A DNA stretch of 5,741 bases. Origin: Tissierellales bacterium. GTDB taxonomy: Bacteria; Bacillota_A; Clostridia; Tissierellales; JASKZW01. The stretch spans positions 1 to 5,741 of the forward strand of contig JASKZW010000068.1 of assembly GCA_030147425.1 (NCBI GenBank), written 5' to 3'. The notes beneath the pieces are model-generated. The model saw only the letters and a list, made by a program, of their open reading frames with translations, did no database searches and was not told the origin of the DNA. Positions 1 to 5,741 of this stretch are shown here, one piece after another. Made by a program: the position numbers and the translations under genes. Within the stretch, counting starts at the first letter, position 1; every line of letters begins with the position of its first letter.

Positions 1-219
1 ATTCAGGCCGATTCTGCTTGGACAGATATATTTATTTACCCAGGTTATGAATTTAAGGCAGTAGATAAGTTAATTACTAATTTTCACTTGCCAGAGTCAA
101 CACTTTTAATGCTCATATCTGCCCTAGCAGGAAAGGAAAAAATCTTTAAGGCATATGAAGAAGCTATTAAGGAAAAATATAGATTTTTTAGTTTTGGAGA
201 TAGTATGCTTATTAAATAA
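1..219 (+). CDS. queA: S-adenosylmethionine:tRNA ribosyltransferase-isomerase QueA, C-terminal part (5' end outside the window)
   Basis: QueA transfers and isomerises the ribose of S-adenosylmethionine onto preQ1 already in tRNA, forming epoxyqueuosine; it is a cytoplasmic enzyme. Frame 1 is open from the first base to a TAA at 217-219, giving 72 residues. The family is usually about 340 residues, so roughly the last fifth is present. Conserved C-terminal blocks are visible: [12 protein letters not shown] (local residues 8-19), the NFHLPEST block followed by [10 protein letters not shown] (27-44), and the terminal [11 protein letters not shown] (61-71). The natural end is intact and only the 5' part is cut by the window edge. 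tgt begins 12 nt downstream, so the two queuosine genes are very probably co-transcribed. The identification rests on these motifs and on the neighbouring tgt. Confidence 0.95.
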   Translation: MQADSAWTDIFIYPGYEFKAVDKLITNFHLPESTLLMLISALAGKEKIFKAYEEAIKEKYRFFSFGDSMLIK

Positions 220-1344
<1,125 letters not shown>

Positions 1345-1365
1345 TTTATATTAGGAGGAATATAG

Positions 1366-1680
1366 ATGATTAATTTATTAACAGCTCAGGCTCAGCAACC
1401 AAGCTTGCCCCAGGCCTTAGCTATGCCAGTAATATTTTTTGTTATTTTTTACCTAACAGTTATTAGGCCACAGAAGAAAAGGGAAAAAGAAATTTTAGAA
1501 ATGAGAAATAATTTAAAAGTAGGAGATGTAGTTTTAACAGTTGGAGGAATAAGAGGAAAGATAGTAAAGGTTAAGGATGATATTTTAGTAATTGAATCTG
1601 GACCAGAAAAAATAAAACTTGAAACTACCCGTTGGGCAGTAGGAGTAAAAGAGAATAAGGATAAAAAAGAGGAAGAATAA
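1366..1680 (+). CDS. yajC: Preprotein translocase subunit YajC
   Basis: YajC is a small single-span membrane protein that joins SecD and SecF in the accessory complex of the Sec translocon; its exact contribution is not settled. The 104-residue length fits the family (about 85-120). A short polar N-terminus is followed by one hydrophobic helix at about residues 16-33, then the signature RPQKKREKE (34-42) at the cytoplasmic face. The conserved cytoplasmic domain has GDVVLTVGGIRGKI (53-66), and the tail is highly charged and Lys/Glu-rich (95-104). The ATG at 1366 has an AGGAGG site at 1353-1358 with a 7-nt spacer. It lies 21 nt after tgt and is the last gene of the queA-tgt-yajC unit, with the terminator stem starting at its stop codon. 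It is therefore probably transcribed separately from secD and secF. Confidence 0.95.
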   Translation: MINLLTAQAQQPSLPQALAMPVIFFVIFYLTVIRPQKKREKEILEMRNNLKVGDVVLTVGGIRGKIVKVKDDILVIESGPEKIKLETTRWAVGVKENKDKKEEE

Positions 1681-1718
1681 AAAACTTGAGTTCATTTGAA
1701 CTCAAGTTTTTTTATTTT
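1679..1718 (+). terminator. Rho-independent terminator after yajC
   Basis: A perfect 13-bp inverted repeat (1681-1693 paired with 1698-1710; left arm AAAACTTGAGTTC) encloses a 4-nt ATTT loop. Two further A-T pairs extend the stem into the yajC stop codon. The right arm runs into a T-rich tract at 1707-1718. The arm symmetry also gives a T-tract on the minus strand, so it could act in both directions, although no minus-strand gene is visible nearby. It marks the end of the queA-tgt-yajC unit. Confidence 0.92.
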
Positions 1719-1746
1719 CTATGCTTAGAGACTAGCTTGAATAATC

Positions 1747-1775
1747 TTTAAATATAGCCCTATCTATGATATAAT
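1747..1775 (+). promoter_or_regulatory. Predicted sigma-A promoter for secD-secF (extended -10)
   Basis: A consensus TATAAT lies at 1770-1775 and is preceded by TG at 1767-1768, giving the extended -10 form TGATATAAT. Seventeen bases upstream is TTTAAA (1747-1752), a 4/6 match to the -35 consensus. The site is just downstream of the yajC terminator and about 95 nt before the secD start, with transcription expected to begin near 1782. AT-rich sequence produces chance -10 boxes, but the extended -10, spacing and location together are good support. Confidence 0.65.
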
Positions 1776-1783
1776 TACCTAAG

Positions 1784-1797
1784 TATAGTAGACTATA
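1784..1797. repeat. 14-nt palindrome at the predicted secD transcription start
   Basis: TATAGT and ACTATA are exact reverse complements separated by AG. The palindrome begins 8 nt after the predicted -10 box, so it covers the first transcribed bases. That is a classic position for a repressor operator. It is too tight (2-nt centre) to form a good RNA hairpin alone. No known operator is recognised, and a 6+6 palindrome in AT-rich DNA could be chance. Confidence 0.3.
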
Positions 1798-1839
1798 TAA
1801 GATAAAAGTTATGGATATTTAGCCATAACTTTTATTTTA
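1798..1839 (+). terminator. Terminator-like hairpin in the secD leader (possible attenuator)
   Basis: A perfect 13-bp stem (1802-1814 with 1823-1835; left arm ATAAAAGTTATGG) encloses an 8-nt loop ATATTTAG. A G-T wobble and three A-T pairs extend it outward to 1798 and 1839. The 3' arm ends in the T-rich run TTTTATTTTA, the layout of an intrinsic terminator. It lies between the predicted secD promoter and the secD ribosome-binding site, so transcripts from that promoter must pass it. It could be an attenuator, a read-through barrier backing up the yajC terminator, or a 5' stabilising hairpin. The structure is certain, but the role is inferred. Confidence 0.7.
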
Positions 1840-1856
1840 GTAGAAAACATTAATTT

Positions 1857-1872
1857 AGGGGGTATATGAATG
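1857..1872 (+). promoter_or_regulatory. secD ribosome-binding site and start choice
   Basis: A G-rich SD sequence, AGGGGG (1857-1862), serves two nearby ATGs. The ATG at 1866 is only 3 nt away and opens a different frame. The ATG at 1870 has a 7-nt spacer and opens the long SecD frame with a Lys-rich N-terminus and a membrane helix. Spacing and protein homology both select 1870. Confidence 0.85.
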
Positions 1873-3141
1873 AAGAAGAAAAATCTCTTAATATTCCTAC
1901 TAATAATTGTATTAGTAAGTGGTGCATCTTACCTAGCAATCAATGGTATGGATTTAGGGAAATTAAAAGTAGAAAGTGCTAGAGATTCTATTGACTTAGG
2001 TCTGGATCTGGCTGGGGGAGTTTATGTAATTCTTGAAGCTCAGACAGATTTACAAGGGGCAGAACTTCAGCAAGCTATGGATCAAACGATAATGGTCATA
2101 AATAAAAGAGTTGATGGCCTAGGGGTTGCAGATCCAAATATTGTTAAGGAAAGTTCTGATAGGATAAGGATAGAGCTTGCAGGAATAGATAATCCTCAAG
2201 AGGCTATAGACTTAATAGGAAAAACTGCACAGTTAAAATTTGTAGATCCAAATGGGGAAGAAGTACTTAGTGGAAAAAATGTAAAAAGATCTGAGCCACA
2301 ATACAATAAGACTGATATGGGTGACAAGCCTGTAGTAGCCTTAGAATTTGATAAGGAAGGTTCAGAAAGTTTTGCAAAGGCAACCAAGGAGTTAGCTGAA
2401 AAGACAGAACTTGAAGATAAGATTATATATATCCTGTTAGACGATGAAGTAATATCTTATCCTTTTGTTCAGGAGCCTATAACAGATGGAAAGGCTATAA
2501 TACAAGGGGACTTTACAATAGAAGAGGCGACAAACCTATCTAACTTAATAACAGCTGGAGCCCTTCCAATAGAAATGAAAGCCCTACAATCTAGGGTTAT
2601 AGGGCCAACATTAGGTTTAGAAGCTTTAGATAAGAGTATCTTAGCAGGAGCTATTTCTGTTGGACTTATATTTTTATTTATGTTAGTAATGTATAAATTA
2701 TCAGGTTTAGTTGCTAATATAGCCTTAGCTATCTATATTATTTTAACCTTATTAGCTATGAAACTTTTAGGAGCTAAGTTAACACTACCAGGAATAGCAG
2801 GATTAGTTTTATCAATAGGAATGGCTGTTGATGCAAATATTTTAATATTTGAAAGAATTAAAGAGGAGCTAAAAAATGGTAAGTCTATAAATGCATCTAT
2901 AGACCAAGGTTTTGACAAGGCTTTATCATCAGTACTAGATTCTAATATTACTACATTAATAGCAGGTTTAGTTTTATATTATTTTGGAATAGGACCAATA
3001 AAAGGCTTTGGTGTAACTTTAATTTTAGGTATAGTAGCATCTATGATAACTTCTGTTTTTATAACTAAGCATTTACTAAAGTTATCAGCAAATATGCCTG
3101 GAACAGATAAAAAAAGTCTTTATGGCGTAAGGGGAGAATAA
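1870..3141 (+). CDS. secD: Protein translocase subunit SecD
   Basis: SecD pairs with SecF as an RND-superfamily membrane complex that uses the ion-motive force to complete export through SecYEG. The protein has 423 residues, close to the short Gram-positive form; E. coli SecD, at about 615, has a larger extracytoplasmic region. A Lys-rich start (KKK, 2-4) precedes helix 1 (about 5-23). An extracytoplasmic domain (about 24-255) opens with the conserved LGLDLAGGVYVILE (43-56) and later has GPTLGLE (245-251). Five more helices follow at about 257-276, 279-300, 306-328, 357-375 and 378-402. The block GIAGLVLSIGMAVDANILIF (308-327) contains D321, matching the functionally important transmembrane Asp of the family. 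GFDKALSSVLDSNITT (347-362) is the last signature. secF starts one base after the stop, implying stoichiometric co-expression. Confidence 0.97.
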   Translation: MKKKNLLIFLLIIVLVSGASYLAINGMDLGKLKVESARDSIDLGLDLAGGVYVILEAQTDLQGAELQQAMDQTIMVINKRVDGLGVADPNIVKESSDRIRIELAGIDNPQEAIDLIGKTAQLKFVDPNGEEVLSGKNVKRSEPQYNKTDMGDKPVVALEFDKEGSESFAKATKELAEKTELEDKIIYILLDDEVISYPFVQEPITDGKAIIQGDFTIEEATNLSNLITAGALPIEMKALQSRVIGPTLGLEALDKSILAGAISVGLIFLFMLVMYKLSGLVANIALAIYIILTLLAMKLLGAKLTLPGIAGLVLSIGMAVDANILIFERIKEELKNGKSINASIDQGFDKALSSVLDSNITTLIAGLVLYYFGIGPIKGFGVTLILGIVASMITSVFITKHLLKLSANMPGTDKKSLYGVRGE

Positions 3142-3142
3142 T

Positions 3143-4000
3143 ATGAAAATAATAGAGAATAGAAAAAAGTTTTATGCAATATCTTTAACAATAATTTTAA
3201 TCGGTATGTTCTTTATGTTGACAAAAGGTTTAAATGAAGGTATAGACTTTACAGGCGGAACTTCCATTCAGATAAAATTAGGTAAGGAAGTATCTGTAGA
3301 TGAAGTTAGAAGTGTAATGAATGAATATGATCAAGATGCTAGTATAGTTCATGTAGGTAATGAAAAAGATGAAATTATAATAAAAACTAATAAAGATTTA
3401 GATAATGATGATGTAGTAGATATAGTAGACAAATTATCTGAGAAATTTAATTTAAAAGATGCAGAGTATCAATCAGAAAACTTTGAGCCAACTATGGGTA
3501 AGGAAATAAAGAAGAAGGCTCTAATGTCTTCACTTATAGCTTCAGTAGGTATGCTTATATATATATCTTGGAGATTTGAATTTAAGTTTGCTCTTGCAGC
3601 TATAATTGCCCTAGTACATGACGTACTTATAACTTTATCTGTTTTTGCTATATTTAGGATACCAGCAGATAATGCCTTTATAGCAGCAATATTAACTATA
3701 TTAGGTTATTCAATAAATGATACTATAGTAATATTTGACAGGATTAGAGAAGAAGTAAAGTTTAATCCAAATTCAGATAAAAAGGATATAATTAACTTAA
3801 GTATAAAAAAATCATTGACTAGAACGGTAAATACATCAATAACAACCCTAGTATCAGTTATTATACTTTATATTATTGGTGTAGAGGCTGTTAAAGTATT
3901 AGCCTTACCTTTAATATTTGGTATGATATCAGGAACTTATTCATCTATATTTATAGCAAGTCCTGTTTGGTATGATTTGTCAAAAGTATCAAAAAAATAA
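3143..4000 (+). CDS. secF: Protein translocase subunit SecF
   Basis: SecF is the partner of SecD in the accessory export complex. The 285-residue length is normal (E. coli about 323). Helix 1 spans about residues 10-27, followed by the signature GIDFTGGTSIQIKL (33-46) at the start of the periplasm-side domain. The membrane half has five predicted helices at about 126-141, 147-169, 176-198, 231-245 and 248-272. Family blocks include SWRFEFKFALAAIIALVHD (142-160), ILGYSINDTIVIFDRIREE (186-204) and LTRTVNTSITT (225-235). D193 in SINDT corresponds to the conserved transmembrane Asp (E. coli Asp213). The SD sequence AGGGGAG (3130-3136) lies inside the last codons of secD, 6 nt before the ATG, so translation is likely coupled. 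A terminator follows 8 nt after the stop. Confidence 0.97.
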   Translation: MKIIENRKKFYAISLTIILIGMFFMLTKGLNEGIDFTGGTSIQIKLGKEVSVDEVRSVMNEYDQDASIVHVGNEKDEIIIKTNKDLDNDDVVDIVDKLSEKFNLKDAEYQSENFEPTMGKEIKKKALMSSLIASVGMLIYISWRFEFKFALAAIIALVHDVLITLSVFAIFRIPADNAFIAAILTILGYSINDTIVIFDRIREEVKFNPNSDKKDIINLSIKKSLTRTVNTSITTLVSVIILYIIGVEAVKVLALPLIFGMISGTYSSIFIASPVWYDLSKVSKK

Positions 4001-4008
4001 ATATTTAG

Positions 4009-4043
4009 ACAATAAAACTGCCTTAATATGGCAGTTTTATTGT
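4009..4043 (+). terminator. Rho-independent terminator after secF
   Basis: A perfect 14-bp inverted repeat (4009-4022 with 4030-4043; left arm ACAATAAAACTGCC) surrounds a 7-nt loop TTAATAT. The GGCAG core of the right arm is followed by TTTTATT. The arms also give a T-rich 3' side on the minus strand, so bidirectional action is possible. It separates secD-secF from the lapA-domain gene and recJ, which must then use their own promoter or read-through. Confidence 0.9.
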
Positions 4044-4067
4044 AGCCCTAACTTATTTGGGTATAAG
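4040..4067 (+). promoter_or_regulatory. Weak candidate promoter for the lapA-recJ pair
   Basis: TATAAG at 4062-4067 could be a -10 box, with TTGTAG (4040-4045) as a poor -35 (3/6 matches) at a 16-nt spacer. Transcription would begin near 4074, leaving room for the SD sequence at 4086-4092. A better -10 match, TATAAT at 4080-4085, would start transcription on or after the SD site, which makes it less plausible. The terminator upstream argues that some promoter exists in this 99-nt gap, but its exact position is uncertain. Confidence 0.3.
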
Positions 4068-4099
4068 AACACATAACTATATAATAAGGGGGCAGAAAA

Positions 4100-4408
4100 A
4101 TGGAAAAGAGTTTTATAATAGCTTTAATATTTGCTATAATTGTAGCAATATTTGCTATAAATAATGCAGGGAAGGTTTTAATTGACTTTATTTTTACAGA
4201 GGTTTATGTATCACAGGCTTTAGTTATACTAATATCAAGTATTCTAGGAGCAGGCATAGTTGCAATATTAAGTGGTGTAAAAAACATAAAGTTAAAGAAA
4301 GACAAAGAAAAAACCCAAGATGAACTAGAAGAATTAAAGTTAGAAAAATCTAATTTAGAAGCCTTATTAGAGGATAAAATCAGAGAAATTAGTCAATTGA
4401 AAAAGTAG
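4100..4408 (+). CDS. LapA-domain (DUF1049 family) small membrane protein, YrvD-like
   Basis: This 102-residue protein has the layout of the LapA-domain family. Helix 1 (about 5-21) ends in FAINNAGKVLIDFIF (18-32), where the family keeps an Asn-rich turn and a V-x-V/I-D-F strand. Helix 2 (about 38-59) carries the polar-then-small pattern SQALVILISSILGAGI (38-53). A basic stretch (61-71) and a strongly charged heptad-like segment rich in Leu, Glu and Lys (72-102) suggest a cytoplasmic coiled coil. The start is set by AAGGGGG (4086-4092) with a 7-nt spacer. In Gram-negatives LapA works with LapB in controlling lipopolysaccharide synthesis. Here LPS is not expected, so that role should not be transferred. 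From memory, B. subtilis yrvD, between secDF and recJ, is the positional counterpart. Family call is fairly sure; function unknown. Confidence 0.8.
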   Translation: MEKSFIIALIFAIIVAIFAINNAGKVLIDFIFTEVYVSQALVILISSILGAGIVAILSGVKNIKLKKDKEKTQDELEELKLEKSNLEALLEDKIREISQLKK

Positions 4409-4418
4409 TATATTATAT

Positions 4419-4433
4419 AGGGGTGATTGCTTG
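4419..4433 (+). promoter_or_regulatory. recJ ribosome-binding site with TTG start codon
   Basis: AGGGGTGAT (4419-4427) is a near-consensus SD sequence, including the downstream GGTGAT that also pairs with 16S rRNA. It sits correctly spaced before TTG at 4431-4433. The resulting N-terminus MEKWFIKNKKGD resembles the usual RecJ start. The first in-frame ATG is at residue 52 (4584), after conserved N-terminal sequence, so TTG is the best choice. Confidence 0.8.
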
Positions 4434-5741
4434 GAAAAGTGGTTTATAAAAAATAAAAAGGGCGACATTAAATATATTTCAAAAAAATTCAATATAAGTG
4501 AAATAACTTCGAAACTATTAATAAATAGAGGTTTTACCAGTGATAAGGATATATCTAATTATCTGGATCCAAAAGTAGAAAAAATGCATGACCCTTATTT
4601 AATGAAGGATATATTAAAGGCAGCTGAAATATTAAAAGAATCTATTTTATTAGAAGAAAAGATTAGAATAGTTGGGGACTATGATCAGGATGGAAATTCA
4701 GCCATAGTTACCTTATATAAGGGAATAGATAGGCTCGGTGGGCAGGTAGATTTTGACATACCAGATAGGGTTATAGATGGTTACGGTATAAATGAAAGAA
4801 TTGTAGAGCAAGCCTATGAAGATGGAATTGATACTATAGTTACTTGTGACAATGGAATTTCTGCCTTTAATGCAGTAGATAGGGCAAAAGAGTTAGGAAT
4901 AAAGATAATAGTTACAGATCATCACGATGTTCCATATGAAGAAGATGGGGAGGATAAAATTGAAAAAATTCCCCAGGCCCATGCAGTTGTTAATCCTAAA
5001 CAGAGTGCTTGTTCCTATCCTTTTAAAGAACTATGTGGAGCAGGAGTGGCTTTTAAACTTATACAAGTTTTATATGATATTATGAATGTAAATATAAGAG
5101 AGGCAGACTCTTTACTAGAGTTTGTAGCTATGGGGACAGTTTGTGATGTTGTAGATTTATTAGATGAAAACAGAATAATTGTTAAAAACGGATTAGACCT
5201 AATAAATAAAACAGAGAACATAGGCTTAAATGCCCTTATAAAGGAGACCAAGCTGGTTAAAGGTAATATAGATACTTACTCCTTGGGCTTTGTAATAGGG
5301 CCTTGTATAAATGCTTCAGGAAGGTTAGCAGATGCTAAAATAGCTGCCGAATTATTTTTGACAGATAATGTGGACTTAGCAGAAACTTATGCAAAAGAAC
5401 TATATGAACTTAATGAGGATAGGAAGGAATTGACTAATACAGGCCTGGATAAGGTTTTAAAAAATATAGAAGAAAATAATATAGCCTCTAAGGATTTAAT
5501 CTTAGCTTATGAGCCTTCTATACACCAAAGTGTAGCGGGGATAATTGCTGGTAGGATTAAGGATATGTATTATAGGCCTACGATTGTTTTGGCAGATGAT
5601 AAAAAAGATGGCTTTATAAAGGGATCAGCCAGATCTATATCTGAGTATAATATGTATAAAAAATTAAATGAAAAGAAGGACTATTTACACTCTTTTGGCG
5701 GCCATCCTATGGCAGCAGGCTTAACTTTAAGAAAAGATAAA
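4431..5741 (+). CDS. recJ: Single-stranded-DNA-specific exonuclease RecJ (3' end outside the window)
   Basis: RecJ degrades single-stranded DNA 5' to 3' in recombination, mismatch and gap repair. The first 437 codons are present and the frame is still open at the edge; family members are usually about 560-800 residues, so the C-terminal OB-fold region is missing. The DHH phosphoesterase domain shows motif I VGDYDQDG (81-88), motif II TCDNGIS (138-144), motif III VTDHHDV (161-167) and motif IV GTVCDVVDL (235-243), which supply the metal-binding Asp and His residues. The DHHA1 domain shows GPCINASGR (290-298), HQSVAGIIAGRI (365-376), KGSARSIS (397-404) and FGGHPMAAG (422-430). Compared with the more usual GDYDVDG and GPRINAAGR, this protein has Gln86 and Cys291, variants I recall in clostridial RecJ. 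It begins 22 nt after the LapA-domain gene and is likely co-transcribed with it. Confidence 0.95.
   Translation, partial: MEKWFIKNKKGDIKYISKKFNISEITSKLLINRGFTSDKDISNYLDPKVEKMHDPYLMKDILKAAEILKESILLEEKIRIVGDYDQDGNSAIVTLYKGIDRLGGQVDFDIPDRVIDGYGINERIVEQAYEDGIDTIVTCDNGISAFNAVDRAKELGIKIIVTDHHDVPYEEDGEDKIEKIPQAHAVVNPKQSACSYPFKELCGAGVAFKLIQVLYDIMNVNIREADSLLEFVAMGTVCDVVDLLDENRIIVKNGLDLINKTENIGLNALIKETKLVKGNIDTYSLGFVIGPCINASGRLADAKIAAELFLTDNVDLAETYAKELYELNEDRKELTNTGLDKVLKNIEENNIASKDLILAYEPSIHQSVAGIIAGRIKDMYYRPTIVLADDKKDGFIKGSARSISEYNMYKKLNEKKDYLHSFGGHPMAAGLTLRKDK

Noticed and set aside
1721..1822. Possible regulatory leader peptide upstream of secD (ATGs at 1721, 1766 and 1811)
   Set aside because: All three frames stop within 2-4 codons and have no SD sequence, so no SecM- or VemP-like arrest peptide is present.
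1866..1982. A 38-codon frame starting at an ATG 4 nt before the secD start and overlapping it in another frame
   Set aside because: The SD sequence is only 3 nt from this ATG, too close for efficient use. The peptide shows no arrest-like or membrane pattern, and the secD frame explains the region.
2196..2918. Two minus-strand open frames (2196-2387 and 2733-2918) inside secD
   Set aside because: Both are short, lie fully antisense to conserved SecD sequence, and lack a convincing ribosome-binding site or recognisable protein features.
4080..4085. Perfect TATAAT before the LapA-domain gene
   Set aside because: Transcription would start at about 4092, removing the strong SD sequence at 4086-4092 from the mRNA, so it is unlikely to be the working promoter.
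5015..5251. Minus-strand open frame of 78 codons inside recJ
   Set aside because: It overlaps conserved RecJ coding sequence in antisense and resembles no known protein.

Overview
The window is a compact housekeeping segment, all on the + strand, from an AT-rich genome that favours ATA, AGA and TTA codons. The features suggest a low-GC Firmicute of class Clostridia (inference). These are: strong G-rich Shine-Dalgarno (SD) sites; secD and secF as separate, nearly abutting genes rather than the fused secDF common in Bacilli; the order queA-tgt-yajC-secD-secF-lapA-recJ; and a RecJ carrying motif variants I associate with clostridial sequences. No rRNA, tRNA, CRISPR array, insertion sequence or phage gene is visible.

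Layout: (1) Positions 1-219 hold the last 72 codons of queA, followed closely by a complete tgt (232-1344) and yajC (1366-1680). This unit ends in a perfect inverted-repeat terminator that includes the yajC stop codon. (2) The 189-nt gap before secD holds a good extended -10 promoter (about 1747-1775), a 14-nt palindrome at the expected transcription start, and a second terminator-like hairpin (1798-1839) inside the predicted secD leader. (3) secD (1870-3141) and secF (3143-4000) are separated by one base and are probably translationally coupled. They end at another strong hairpin terminator (4009-4043). (4) A small two-helix LapA-domain protein (4100-4408) is followed 22 nt later by recJ, which starts with TTG at 4431 and runs off the right edge.

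Functions: QueA and Tgt belong to the queuosine tRNA-modification pathway. Tgt inserts preQ1 at the wobble guanine of GUN-anticodon tRNAs, and QueA then adds the epoxycyclopentane ring. YajC, SecD and SecF form the accessory membrane complex that helps SecYEG/SecA export proteins. RecJ is the 5'-3' single-strand DNA exonuclease of recombination and repair. The LapA-like protein has no firm role in a Gram-positive setting.

I see no wholly new system. The most interesting stretch is the yajC-secD intergenic region, whose promoter, palindrome and leader hairpin look like possible dedicated control of secDF.
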